DNA of 64,000 bases, from NCBI RefSeq assembly GCF_003014695.1, contig NZ_PYAS01000001.1, positions 310,001 to 374,000 on the forward strand, given 5' to 3'. Under the pieces are notes generated by a model. That model was given only the letters and a program-made list of their open reading frames with translations, ran no database searches and had not been told where the DNA came from. The DNA comes from Dyadobacter jiangsuensis (GTDB lineage Bacteria > Bacteroidota > Bacteroidia > Cytophagales > Spirosomataceae). Below, in pieces: positions 53,510 to 62,562 of the stretch (position 1 is its first letter; each line of letters opens with the position of its first letter). The position numbers were made by a program, and so were the translations under genes.

Positions 53510-54631
53510 TTAACGGGTTTGAGTTGTTAGCCAATCCGACATGATAGCCAATGCTTTGGGCGAAAAAGTCTCTTCAATGCCCGCATATTCGCTGGGATGG
53601 CCAGTCTTACTTTCCTGAAAAAGGTGATTGAGATTCGGTAATTCTTTTATTGTCACATTTAAATTACCGCCTTCTTTTAATGCTTTTGAAATCGCGGGAA
53701 GATTTTGCCGTGCATCAACCTGCAAATCTTTCGATCCATTCAATGCCAGGACCGGGCAGGTGACTTTTTGAAAGTAATGTCCGGGATCAATATTATATAA
53801 AAATTGATACCACGGTCCGCACATTGCATTGATTTGGTTCTTGAAAAATTGCTCCGCTGTGATACCCGGAGGAAGCATTTGGCTCGGGTAATCCTTCAAC
53901 TTCGGTTGAATAAAGGCGGTGAGGTTGGTCCGCAATGCGGCAGTGTCCGGCGAATTTTGCAATATTTCAAGCGCTTCGCTATTGAGCTGATGAATGAATG
54001 CAATTCCTGCCTTATCCACACCGCCTGCCCGTGCGATCAATTCCATTTGCAGCGCCATTATTTCGTGGCCGATCGCGCCGGGGCCGGCCAGTGAAATAAC
54101 AAAACGGACGTCTTTTGATTGCGATGCGGCGATAGCCGCCACCAGCCCGCCTTCGCTATGACCGGCGAGCCCGATTTTATTAGGGATTATTTCATTTCTT
54201 GATTTCAAATAGGTAATGGCACTTTCGGCATCTGTGGCGAAATCTTTTGATGTTGCGGTCGAAAAATCGCCTGTCGATTTACCGGTTCCCCGATCGTCGT
54301 ACCGCAAAACTGCGAAACCCTGCCGCGTAAGGTAATCTGCTATGATAAGGAATGGCTTATGGCTGAAAACCGTCTCATCCCTGTCCTGCGGGCCGCTGCC
54401 GGTAATCAATATCACGGCAGGATAGCTGCCCTTTTTGTCGGGCAATGTAAGGGTGCCCGATAGCGAAATGCCCGCTTCGGTATTTTGAAAGGTTACCACT
54501 TCGCTGTAATAAGGAAACGGCGGTACCGGCTCCTGCGATTTTTTGGCGACAGCCTTTTGAGAAAAAATAATATAGGCAACGCATCCGACTATCAGCGCAA
54601 GAAATGCAGCGAGGGTAATTTTTTTGTTCAT
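53510..54631 (-). CDS. Alpha/beta hydrolase with signal anchor
   Basis: This 373-residue protein has an N-terminal hydrophobic segment (about 5-24). The alpha/beta fold has Ser159 in GLAGHSEGG, a late Asp in LNGSKDLQVD and a late His in LPNLNHLFQ. The oxyanion loop is ITGSGPQDRDE. It fits the secreted acyl-CoA-thioesterase-like/dienelactone-like hydrolases; substrate unknown. It converges closely with the thioredoxin-fold gene (16 bp). Confidence 0.83.
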   Translation of the reverse strand: MNKKITLAAFLALIVGCVAYIIFSQKAVAKKSQEPVPPFPYYSEVVTFQNTEAGISLSGTLTLPDKKGSYPAVILITGSGPQDRDETVFSHKPFLIIADYLTRQGFAVLRYDDRGTGKSTGDFSTATSKDFATDAESAITYLKSRNEIIPNKIGLAGHSEGGLVAAIAASQSKDVRFVISLAGPGAIGHEIMALQMELIARAGGVDKAGIAFIHQLNSEALEILQNSPDTAALRTNLTAFIQPKLKDYPSQMLPPGITAEQFFKNQINAMCGPWYQFLYNIDPGHYFQKVTCPVLALNGSKDLQVDARQNLPAISKALKEGGNLNVTIKELPNLNHLFQESKTGHPSEYAGIEETFSPKALAIMSDWLTTQTR

Positions 54632-54852
54632 ACCAGATTGATGCTCAGTTTTGGAATTATCGCTGTCAATTTAATGCTTTTTTTAGGTGTATGTTGGGCG
54701 TATATCTTTCAGACGAAATGTAAAGTGCTTTAAAATTCATAAAAGATGTTAATTCGGTTCAGTCGCAAGATATTTGGATAAATGTTCCGGCATTTAGCGA
54801 TGTGAAACGAAAATAGTTTTATTCGACATTGGAAAGTTTGTTGCGCATCAGT

Positions 54853-54889
54853 AAAAAATCCGGACAGGCATTCAGCAGCCTGTCCGGAT
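54853..54889 (-). terminator. Intrinsic terminator of the SDR gene
   Basis: ATCCGGACAGGC (54858-54869) pairs perfectly with GCCTGTCCGGAT (54878-54889) across 8 nt. On the minus strand six Ts follow the stem (As at 54853-54858). It lies 35 bp past the SDR stop at 54924. The remaining gap, 54632-54852, is AT-rich and holds nothing else I can name. Confidence 0.62.
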
Positions 54890-54923
54890 CCTTTTGAAGT
54901 CGTCAATTACCTTTCGGGGCGTT

Positions 54924-55721
54924 TTACAAATTTCTGATCGTCCCGCCATCGACGCGTATCACGGCGCCGCTTACATAGTTGGCCAGCGGGCTGGTGAGAT
55001 ACAGAACCGCCCCGGCGATTTCTTCCGGGAGGCCGAACCGCCCGGTGTCATTGGGGATCAGGTCCTGCACGGCGCGGTATTTGATTTCGTCCAGCTCGGT
55101 GCCCCAGCTAAACTTCGGCGCCGCATTGACGAGCCATTCTTCCACCATCGGGTTCATGATCGCGCCGGGCGAAACCACGTTGGACGTGATGCCGGTTTCC
55201 TTCAATTGCCGGGCCAGCGAAACCGACAAATTATGCCGTGCTGCCAGGGTTGCGTTGTAATGCGGTTGTTCCTTGATCGGCTGAATCGCCAGCCCGCCGC
55301 CAATATGGATCACGCGGCCCCAGCCCAGCTCTTTCATCTGCGGCACGATACGGCGGATCATCCGCACATAGGAAACCACATTGGCATTGTAAAGCTCCAT
55401 CCAGTCGTCCGGCATGGCGTCCGGCCAGTTTTTGTGGCTCACTACTCCCGCGTTATTCACGAGGATATCGACCGCCCCGCCTTGCAATGCTGCTGCGGCC
55501 ACGGCATCGGCGCCTTCATCCGTCGACAAATCGCCTATGGCCACTTCCGCCTTGCCGCCTGCTTGTATGATGTTTTCCGTGACCTGATTGGCGCGTTGTT
55601 CGTTCCGTCCGTGTACGATGACCGTCGCGCCTTCGCCCGCGAGCATCCGGGCGATCGCCTCGCCCAGGCCTGAGCTCGCCCCTGTCACGAGCGCGCGTTT
55701 TCCGCTTATTTGAAAATCCAT
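54924..55721 (-). CDS. SDR-family oxidoreductase with substituted catalytic residues
   Basis: ATG 55721 (MDFQISGKRALVTGAS) gives 265 residues. The nucleotide site TGASSGLGEAIAR and NNAG motif (NNAGVVSH) are intact, so it binds NAD(P). The catalytic tetrad is not: Tyr155 is present in HYNATLAA, but the Lys expected four residues on is Leu159, and the Ser expected at about 142 is Gly (IHIGGGLAIQP). The fold is certain; the chemistry is not. It may use other residues or bind without catalysis. Alone in its transcript, ended by the hairpin at 54858. Confidence 0.82.
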   Translation of the reverse strand: MDFQISGKRALVTGASSGLGEAIARMLAGEGATVIVHGRNEQRANQVTENIIQAGGKAEVAIGDLSTDEGADAVAAAALQGGAVDILVNNAGVVSHKNWPDAMPDDWMELYNANVVSYVRMIRRIVPQMKELGWGRVIHIGGGLAIQPIKEQPHYNATLAARHNLSVSLARQLKETGITSNVVSPGAIMNPMVEEWLVNAAPKFSWGTELDEIKYRAVQDLIPNDTGRFGLPEEIAGAVLYLTSPLANYVSGAVIRVDGGTIRNL

Positions 55722-55835
55722 TTTTGCTTTTTTTGAATGAGTTACTGATTGCGAATACAAAATTCGCCGGTCAGCAGCTGCTTCATTTTGCTGGGAAGCT
55801 CAATTTACTTTGTTGAAAAGCGCAGGGTAATGGGG

Positions 55836-56834
55836 TCAGGCCAGTACCGCAGCGGCTTGCTCCGGTTCCTGTCCGTGAAGAATGCGGTCGATGTTTTGTA
55901 ATGTAACCTGCGCGATTTCCGTCAGTGCTTCTTCCGTGAAAAATGCCTGATGGGCCGTCACCAGCACATTGGGGAAGCTCATTAGCCGCTGGATGGTGTC
56001 GTCCTCGATGATGCTTTCCGAAAGGTCTTTGAAAAAGAGCTTTTCTTCCTGTTCGTAGACATCGATGGCCAGGTTGGCCAAATGCTTGCTTTTCAGGGCT
56101 TCTATGGCATGGGCGGTGTTGATCAGCCCGCCGCGGCTCGTGTTGATCAGCGTCACACCGGGTTTCATGGCAGCCAGGGTATTTTCGTTGATCAGGTAAT
56201 GCGTGGCAGGGTTGAGCGGACAATGCAAGGAAATAACATCGGACGAGCGGAGCACTTCTTCCAATGGTTTATACTCGATTCCCGCCTGCTGGAGTTCGTT
56301 GTTCGGGTAGAGGTCGTATGCAATGACTTTGCAGCCGAAGCCTTTCATAATCCGGCAAAATGCGCCGCCTATTTTGCCGGTTCCAACTACGCCGATCGTC
56401 TTGCCATGCAAGTTGAAACCGAGCAGCCCGTTCAATGAAAAATTCTGTTCCCGCACGCGGTTGTAGGCCTTGTGCGTCTTGCGTATGAGCGTGAGCAACA
56501 TGGCCACCGTATGCTCGGCTACGGCTTCTGGCGAGTACTCGGGTACGCGGCACACACGTATCCCGTGCAGGCGCGCGGCTTCCAGGTCCACATTATTGAA
56601 CCCGGCGCATCGCAAGGCAATGACTTTTACACCTTTTTCGGCCAGTACAGCAATGACTTCCGCATTCACTTTGTCATTGACGAACACGCAAACCGCCTCC
56701 TGGCCGTCTACGGCATTCACGATATGCGGTCCCAAATGGGTTTCCAGGTATTCGATTTCAAAACCGTGGGGGCGGTTGTGCACATCGAAAAATTGCTTGT
56801 CGTAGGGCTTGGCGGAGAAGAACAGGATTTTCAT
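55836..56834 (-). CDS. D-2-hydroxyacid dehydrogenase (D-lactate dehydrogenase-like)
   Basis: This 332-residue protein opens with MKILFFSAKPYDKQFFDV, typical of D-LDH. The Rossmann motif is GVVGTGKIGGAFCRIM. The catalytic Arg lies in NTSRGGLINT and the His in VTAHQAFFTEEAL. CAGFNNVDLEAARLHG is the substrate-loop signature. It reduces pyruvate or a related 2-oxoacid to the D-hydroxyacid with NADH in the cytoplasm. Gene name ldhA would fit by family only. Confidence 0.9.
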   Translation of the reverse strand: MKILFFSAKPYDKQFFDVHNRPHGFEIEYLETHLGPHIVNAVDGQEAVCVFVNDKVNAEVIAVLAEKGVKVIALRCAGFNNVDLEAARLHGIRVCRVPEYSPEAVAEHTVAMLLTLIRKTHKAYNRVREQNFSLNGLLGFNLHGKTIGVVGTGKIGGAFCRIMKGFGCKVIAYDLYPNNELQQAGIEYKPLEEVLRSSDVISLHCPLNPATHYLINENTLAAMKPGVTLINTSRGGLINTAHAIEALKSKHLANLAIDVYEQEEKLFFKDLSESIIEDDTIQRLMSFPNVLVTAHQAFFTEEALTEIAQVTLQNIDRILHGQEPEQAAAVLA

Positions 56835-56893
56835 ATCGTAAAAATAGAATATATCGCCTCTTTTCCGCCAATATTTCAGGGAGTTTCCAACGG

Positions 56894-59218
56894 CTAGTTC
56901 TTCACCCGCTGCTCCTCGCTCCCCGAGCCGCCGACGTTCCGTTTCCGCTTGCCGGAAGTGCCCCTGGCGAAGTTGTACGTGAACGACGCCACCAGCACCC
57001 GCGTGTCGGCATCGTTGTAATAGTTTGCCCGGGCGTTCGGAATGTTGAGAATGCGACCGTTCGGTTCGAGCGAGCTGAAAATGTCTCGAAGGGAAAGTTT
57101 AACAATGCCTTTGTCTTTCATCACCTTTTTCTGCACCGCCGTGTTCACGAGGAACAGGTCGTCCTTGTCGAACTGTGCGCTCTGGCTTCGGGTAATGTAA
57201 AACCCGCTCAACTCGGCGCTCCACCCGTTTTTGAACAGAAATTGGTTGTTCGGACTAATGTAGCCGTACGTGGAACCGGTGGTGCGGTCGGGGTCGCCGG
57301 GCATGCCGCGGAAGTTGTTGTGGATGAGCTCCGCGTAAAAATTGCAGGTCCACCAGTTGCCCGCTTTGAGTCGGGCGGTCAGTGTGATACCGCCCCAGAT
57401 GAGCCTGCTGATATTACCCGTCCGGCTGATGAAAACGTTCCCCGCCTGCTCGATGACCTCGCCTTGCATGTTCCGGGTGTAATTGTAAAGCAGCGACAAA
57501 TTGAACCGGCTTTTATAGTTGAATGAAAGCTGGAACCTGTTGCCGAACTCGGGTTTCAGGTAGGGATTGCCGGCGAAGTAGGAAAATTTGTCCAGCAGGA
57601 AAACGAAAGGGTTCAGGTCCTGGTAGTAGGGGCGGCCGATTCTGCGCCCATAGGAAAAATTCAGGTGCGTCTGGTTGGTATCGAGCTTGTAGCTGACGAA
57701 AAGTGTAGGGAAAATACTGGTGTAATGCAATGTGAAAGACGAATCCGGCTTTACCGCATTGCCCAGCTGATGCCCGTACCCATTTGTATTTTCCGCACGC
57801 AGTCCGGCTTGGAGCGAGAGTTTTTTGAAATCCCTGTTGAAATTCAGGTAAGCCGCATTGATATTTTCGGTGTAGCGAAAACGGTTGGTTTTGTCATAAT
57901 CCACCGAAATGGCTTCTCCCTGATGCAGAAAGTAGTTGGCCGCATTGTCGGTGCGCACCATACTGGTCTTAAAGCCCGCCCCGAACCGGCTCTTTCGCAA
58001 TGGATGTTCGTAATCGGTTTTGGCTGAGTAAATGGCAATGGAAGAGGGGAGGTCGGTGGTGATTTTCTCCTGTCTTTTGAATGCGCCCTCCCCATCGAGG
58101 AAATCGTTGATGAACGTCTGCCGGGCGCGGATGAGGGAATCTATCACGCCCGCGGCATTCCTGACCACGCTGCGCACTGGCCGCTGCTCGCGTGACTGCG
58201 TGTATGCGCCCGTGTACACGATACCCCAGGTGGTTTTTTCATTGGCGTAAAAATCGATCCCGGTTTTCAGGTTGGTAGTCCTGCTTTTGGGGTAAAAAAG
58301 GGTGGTTTGGTCAAACGATGATTGTAATGCATCGTTTTCGTCATAATACCTTCGTTCGATATCGAGCCTGCGCCACTGGTCGGTGCTGTTGAAGCTGGCA
58401 TTGGTGAAAAAAATGAAGCGGTTGCTCCGGTAATTGAAATTCACGTTCTCGTTATGCCGCCAGTACTTCGATCTTGCCGGGCTGAGTGTAATGCTCCCGT
58501 TCAGGCCGCGGACTTTGTTTTTGCGCATTCTGATATGGATAATCCCGGCGCTTCCGGCCGCGTCGTAGCGCGCCGGAGGATTGGTGATCAACTCGATTTT
58601 TTCGACGGAATTGGCCGGTAATGAACGCAGGTAAGCGGCCAATGCAGCCTGCGAGAGGTAAGTAGGGCGGTTGTCGATGAGCACGAGCACGCCCGGCTGA
58701 CCTTTGAGGCTGATACTGCCGCTCTGATCGACCATCACGCCCGGCGCTTTTTCCAGCACTTCCAGCACGTTGGCGCCGGCATTTGAAATCAGCGCATCGA
58801 CGTTCAGAATCGTCCGGTCGATCTGGTATTCCACGAAATTCTTCTGTCCGGTCACTTTCACTTCATCTAGTTTGATATCAGTGGGTTTTAATGTGGTGGT
58901 TCCCATGTCAATAGCTGGTTTTTCACTAGAAATGTCAAACCAGCTTCCGGTAAAGCCTTGAAAGCCCATCATCGAGACGGTAGCGAAATAGCGCCCGCTT
59001 TGAATACCGGTGATTGAAAATGTCCCGTCATTCACGGTAAGCACCGTTTTCACCAGACTCGAATCTGCGGCTTGGAGCACCGAGACGACGGCTCCTTCCA
59101 GCGGCGCGTTGTCCGCACCGACCACTTTTCCTTTGATTTGGGCAAATGCATTCCCCAATGCCGCCAGCAGGGCAACGGCAATCCACAGGGTGGTTCTCAC
59201 CCGGCCAATGGTTTTCAT
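56894..59218 (-). CDS. Outer membrane beta-barrel receptor with carboxypeptidase-regulatory-like domain
   Basis: This 774-residue protein has a signal peptide (about 1-26, ending AFA), a CarboxypepD_reg-like beta domain (28-110; IKGKVVGADNAPLEGAVVS), a TonB plug-like domain (about 120-240; NVLEVLEKAPGVMVDQSGS) and a C-terminal barrel of about 500 residues. It belongs to the outer-membrane-beta-barrel receptor class. No SusD partner is next to it. It lies 95 bp downstream of the BlaR1-like gene on the same strand, so the BlaI system may control it. The cargo is unknown. Confidence 0.86.
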   Translation of the reverse strand: MKTIGRVRTTLWIAVALLAALGNAFAQIKGKVVGADNAPLEGAVVSVLQAADSSLVKTVLTVNDGTFSITGIQSGRYFATVSMMGFQGFTGSWFDISSEKPAIDMGTTTLKPTDIKLDEVKVTGQKNFVEYQIDRTILNVDALISNAGANVLEVLEKAPGVMVDQSGSISLKGQPGVLVLIDNRPTYLSQAALAAYLRSLPANSVEKIELITNPPARYDAAGSAGIIHIRMRKNKVRGLNGSITLSPARSKYWRHNENVNFNYRSNRFIFFTNASFNSTDQWRRLDIERRYYDENDALQSSFDQTTLFYPKSRTTNLKTGIDFYANEKTTWGIVYTGAYTQSREQRPVRSVVRNAAGVIDSLIRARQTFINDFLDGEGAFKRQEKITTDLPSSIAIYSAKTDYEHPLRKSRFGAGFKTSMVRTDNAANYFLHQGEAISVDYDKTNRFRYTENINAAYLNFNRDFKKLSLQAGLRAENTNGYGHQLGNAVKPDSSFTLHYTSIFPTLFVSYKLDTNQTHLNFSYGRRIGRPYYQDLNPFVFLLDKFSYFAGNPYLKPEFGNRFQLSFNYKSRFNLSLLYNYTRNMQGEVIEQAGNVFISRTGNISRLIWGGITLTARLKAGNWWTCNFYAELIHNNFRGMPGDPDRTTGSTYGYISPNNQFLFKNGWSAELSGFYITRSQSAQFDKDDLFLVNTAVQKKVMKDKGIVKLSLRDIFSSLEPNGRILNIPNARANYYNDADTRVLVASFTYNFARGTSGKRKRNVGGSGSEEQRVKN

Positions 59219-59313
59219 AATGTGATGTTAAAGTTGTTTATTCATGACTGACGGGCATAGTTTACCCGCCTTACCCAAAGTAAGTTTTTGACCTATGCGA
59301 ATATGGATCCGGG

Positions 59314-60960
59314 TTAATGGTGGCTCCCGTAGGTGAAGTCGATCACGTCGTCAGGTTTCGGAAGTACGGCGTCCAGCACACTTTTGAGGACAGAATCCGG
59401 CTGCTTCACGCCGTTGACGATCAGTTCATGATTGGTGATCCTGAAATCGATATTGTTTCGGGAAATCTCGATGCCCTGCCGTTCGATCGCATCCATGATC
59501 TTTTCGTTGATCGCCTGGCGTTTGATGCGGATTGGATTAGGACGGTATTCCTGCCGGTAAGTCTGCAAGGGTTGCGCCTGGTACGTTTGGGCGTAAGGCT
59601 GCCATTGTACAGGCGCCAGGCGTGCATTGGCGGAAGAGTCGATGTCCAGCGTGGCAGAGAGCCGGTTAAGCGCGCCTGTTGTTTTTTGCAAAGGTTGCAG
59701 CGTGTCCGGTCGTGTCAGGTTGGGATGGTTTGCAACTCCCGCAGGATTTTGTACGGCCTGTTTTTGTAGCGTATTTGGCTTATTATTGATCTGATTTTCA
59801 GTCGTTTTTGATCTGATTTGATCAGGCTGTGGCAGAACTTGATTCTTTGGTGCCGTCGCCGGGTTTTTCGCATTACCTGTTTGCCGGGCCTGTTTTGCGT
59901 TGGGCTTTTGGGGACTCGTTTGCCGCCCGTCCGATTGTGCGAACAAGACCGAAAATGTGAGGAATGCCAGCATCGCCACCAGCAGCACCGTTTTTTCGGA
60001 GGCCCCCAATGTCGAGTTGGTGCGCGAGGCAATGCGTTTGGCGCGTTGTACCAATCCACCTTTCCCTGAGAACGCTAATTGATATACGTTCTCATTCAGC
60101 TGGTATTCCCGAAACGACAGGAGGGCGCGGATATAGGTCGTCTGGTTCCCCGAACACCTCAGGGCCATATCGTCGCAGCAATTTTCACGCTCTTCGTGCA
60201 TGAGCCGGGAAATCCAGAGAATGCCGGGATTGAAGAAAAACAGGAGCTCGGTCAGCCGTTGCAGAAAATTGACAAAAAAGTCGAGGCGGCGGATATGCGC
60301 GAGCTCATGGAGCAGTACCATTTCGATCTGATCCGCCGGAATGGACGTGATTACGCCCAGCGGGACGAGTATCACGGGTTTGAAATGCCCCAGTACGGTC
60401 GGGACTTTTACCAGGCCGGATTGAAATATCTTCACGTGCTGCGTGATGCCCATGGTTCGGGCAAATTCACGCACGCGTTGTTCCCAATGGGTTCCTATGG
60501 CGTAAATCTGACGCGTTTTGAGCTGATGCAGGCGGTAAAGCCCGATCGCAAGACCCGTCATTTTAGCGGCTACGATGAGAAGCCAGAGCCACGTGATCGT
60601 GTAAATGTTTTGAGCAAGAAAATCCGTGACGATGCCCACGAAGCTCTGCGGATGGGATATGGTAGGACCCGAACCCACGGCCTCGTTAGTCAGGTGCGTT
60701 GCAGAAACATCGCGGACCTGTGTTTCCACGGGAACAGCGGAACCCGATCGCACAAATGCAACGACGGTACCCACGATGAAGAGCAAAAGCAAGCCCGTGA
60801 GCAGGTTATAGCGGATTTCGGGCCGGCTGCGACGGGTGTATACGATCACAGCTGCTGCCAGCAGCGCTGCAACGGCACCTATCCAGAGTGAATGCCCCAG
60901 CGCCAGCCCGATCTGCCGGATCAGGGCGTAGGTGGTTTCGGAAGTGAACAGATTTTTCAT
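59314..60960 (-). CDS. BlaR1-like M56 sensor metallopeptidase
   Basis: This 548-residue protein has four membrane helices (about 20-40, 52-70, 115-140 and one near 335-350) and the M56 zinc site His218-Glu-Leu-Ala-His222 (LLHELAHIRRLDFF) facing the cytoplasm. The region after residue 350 is a long low-complexity Lys/Gln/Pro/Thr stretch, with a small C-terminal domain (about 485-548), and lacks the penicillin-binding sensor of true BlaR1. So the signal is not a beta-lactam, at least not by that domain. It cleaves or releases the BlaI repressor encoded 12 bp upstream. Confidence 0.88.
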   Translation of the reverse strand: MKNLFTSETTYALIRQIGLALGHSLWIGAVAALLAAAVIVYTRRSRPEIRYNLLTGLLLLFIVGTVVAFVRSGSAVPVETQVRDVSATHLTNEAVGSGPTISHPQSFVGIVTDFLAQNIYTITWLWLLIVAAKMTGLAIGLYRLHQLKTRQIYAIGTHWEQRVREFARTMGITQHVKIFQSGLVKVPTVLGHFKPVILVPLGVITSIPADQIEMVLLHELAHIRRLDFFVNFLQRLTELLFFFNPGILWISRLMHEERENCCDDMALRCSGNQTTYIRALLSFREYQLNENVYQLAFSGKGGLVQRAKRIASRTNSTLGASEKTVLLVAMLAFLTFSVLFAQSDGRQTSPQKPNAKQARQTGNAKNPATAPKNQVLPQPDQIRSKTTENQINNKPNTLQKQAVQNPAGVANHPNLTRPDTLQPLQKTTGALNRLSATLDIDSSANARLAPVQWQPYAQTYQAQPLQTYRQEYRPNPIRIKRQAINEKIMDAIERQGIEISRNNIDFRITNHELIVNGVKQPDSVLKSVLDAVLPKPDDVIDFTYGSHH

Positions 60961-60972
60961 GGCTGATTTGAT

Positions 60973-61359
60973 TTAGGAATTCCCTTTTTCCAATTGGTCC
61001 AAAACCGCCCGGATTTCGTCGAGCTCTGCTTTGGAAGCTTTCTTGTTATCCAGCAATTGCATGACCAGGTTACTGGCCGAGCCGCCGTATAAATGGTCCA
61101 CGAAGCGGTCGAGGAGGAGGCCTTTTGTTTTTTGCTCCTCTTCAACCGCCTCGTAAACATGCTTCATGCTGCGCTCGTCGCGCGAGAGCATGCCTTTTTC
61201 GGCCATCAATTGCATTTGTTTGAGGGTGGTGGTGTAGTTCACCTCCTTAAATGTATTCAGCTGGTCGTGCACAAAGCGCACGGTGGAAGGCCCGTTCTTC
61301 CAGAGAATGGTCAGAATATCGAGCTCAGCTTTCGTGGGTTCAGCTTTTTCGGAACTCAT
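60973..61359 (-). CDS. BlaI/MecI-family repressor
   Basis: ATG 61359 (MSSEKAEPTKAELDIL) gives 128 residues; an ATG at 61380 would lie at or beside the predicted transcription start. The winged helix is PTKAELDILTILWKNGPSTV to TTLKQMQLMAEKGMLSRDER, and the C-terminal helices serve dimerisation. It is the first gene of an operon with the M56 protease and probably the barrel. Its promoter overlaps a perfect 18-bp palindrome, as expected for an autorepressor. Confidence 0.9.
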   Translation of the reverse strand: MSSEKAEPTKAELDILTILWKNGPSTVRFVHDQLNTFKEVNYTTTLKQMQLMAEKGMLSRDERSMKHVYEAVEEEQKTKGLLLDRFVDHLYGGSASNLVMQLLDNKKASKAELDEIRAVLDQLEKGNS

Positions 61360-61382
61360 GGCTATGAAAATTAAGTACATAC

Positions 61383-61413
61383 CAAAGGTACGATTAAAAT
61401 CGTACGATGCAAA
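61383..61413 (-). promoter_or_regulatory. Bacteroidota-type promoter of the BlaI operon
   Basis: On the minus strand TTTG (61413-61410), exactly 19 bp, then TACCTTTG (61390-61383) match TTTG-N19-TAnnTTTG at every fixed position. Transcription would start near 61376, about 17 bp before the ATG at 61359. Confidence 0.65.
61388..61405. promoter_or_regulatory. Perfect 18-bp palindrome, BlaI operator candidate
   Basis: GTACGATTAAAATCGTAC is a perfect palindrome that fills most of the promoter spacer and overlaps the -7 box. BlaI/MecI dimers bind TACA/TGTA-type palindromes in Firmicutes; this TACGATT-AA-AATCGTA form would be the local version. Confidence 0.66.
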
Positions 61414-61439
61414 TGGTAAGGTGAAATAATTTCAAAAGC

Positions 61440-62435
61440 CTATCGCAGCAACGTCTCCGTATTATACCGGTTCCGGTATTCGATAGGCGTGAGGCCGGTA
61501 ATGCGCTTGAAGATGGTCCTGAAAGTTTTCAAATCGTTATACCCGACGTCGTAGGTGACGTACGCAATGTTCGATTCGCCGGCTTCCAGGGATTTCTTGG
61601 CGGCTTCGATCTTGATTCGCTGGATGTATTCGATCGGGTTGAGGGTGGTAGCACTTTTGAAACGGCGGATGAAATTCCGCTTGCTCATATTGACCTCGCC
61701 CGCGATCTGATCCACCGAAATGTCGGCCTTGAACTCGCTTTCGATGTAGGTTTGTGCCCGGTGAATGTCCTGGTCGTTGTGGCCGCGGTGGCCGGAGAAT
61801 ATCGTGAAAATACTTTGCGAAGTGCGGCCGTAATCGAGGGCGTAGTACTTGCTCAGATTAATGGCGGTCTCTTTCCCGCAGGTCTTTTCGATGAAATACA
61901 GGATGGCGTTCAGGGCCGAAAAGCCGCCGCCGCCGGTAATAATGGCCTCCGACTGGGTAACGACCCGCTCGGGCCTGAAATTGACGAGGGGATACCTTTT
62001 CCGCATGTCGTCCATCGCGCCCCAATGAGAAGTAGCCGGCATACCATTCAGCAAGCCGCATTCTGCAACAAAGTAAGCCCCGGTACAAAGGCTGATGATC
62101 TGCGCCTTGCGATGGTATTTTTCCGCCAGCCAGCGGATGAGCTTGTCATATTTAAGCAGCAGCTGGTCCATGTCGGCCCCCTCGGTATTCATCGGAGGCA
62201 CGACGATCACGTCCGTTTCAAAATCATCGGCCAGCGTTCTCCCGCAGTGAAATTGGACAGGGAGGTTGAGCTGCACATCATGAAGGTGCACGCCCACCAG
62301 GTCGATTTCGAACGGAGCCGTTTTGCCGCTTCTGACGACCGCATCCCTCGCGCCGGTCAGCAATGCAGCGGTGCTCGACAGGGCCGTCAAAAGCACATCT
62401 TCATACACGATTACAGAAATATGTCTCGGACGCAT
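61440..62435 (-). CDS. GlxA-type AraC regulator with DJ-1/PfpI domain
   Basis: This 331-residue protein has an N-terminal class I glutamine-amidotransferase-like (DJ-1/PfpI) domain (about 5-190) with Cys in SLCTGAYFVAECGLLNG, and an AraC double helix-turn-helix (about 220-325; IAGEVNMSKRNFIRRF, YDVGYNDLKTFRTIFK). Proteins of this type regulate quaternary-amine or amino-acid catabolism in some bacteria; here the target is unknown. It diverges from the DUF1569 gene. Confidence 0.88.
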   Translation of the reverse strand: MRPRHISVIVYEDVLLTALSSTAALLTGARDAVVRSGKTAPFEIDLVGVHLHDVQLNLPVQFHCGRTLADDFETDVIVVPPMNTEGADMDQLLLKYDKLIRWLAEKYHRKAQIISLCTGAYFVAECGLLNGMPATSHWGAMDDMRKRYPLVNFRPERVVTQSEAIITGGGGFSALNAILYFIEKTCGKETAINLSKYYALDYGRTSQSIFTIFSGHRGHNDQDIHRAQTYIESEFKADISVDQIAGEVNMSKRNFIRRFKSATTLNPIEYIQRIKIEAAKKSLEAGESNIAYVTYDVGYNDLKTFRTIFKRITGLTPIEYRNRYNTETLLR

Positions 62436-62529
62436 AGGTTGGCAGGTTTATTCAAAGCTATCATAAAGATGGCACAAAATACACCTTTGATTGTCATTTT
62501 TACACGCCGGTCGACTTTTCGGGTCCCGC

Positions 62530-62537
62530 TAGTTTTG
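62530..62537 (+). promoter_or_regulatory. -7 box candidate (TAGTTTTG) for the DUF1569 gene
   Basis: TAGTTTTG matches TAnnTTTG 25 bp before the ATG at 62563. No TTTG lies 19-20 bp further upstream, so the match is partial. Confidence 0.3.
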
Positions 62538-62562
62538 CATTATCACAAAACAAAAACAAACT

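Noticed and set aside
55783..56223. Second minus-strand frame within the hydroxyacid dehydrogenase
   Set aside because: Same strand, other frame, overlapping the conserved catalytic part; no domain.
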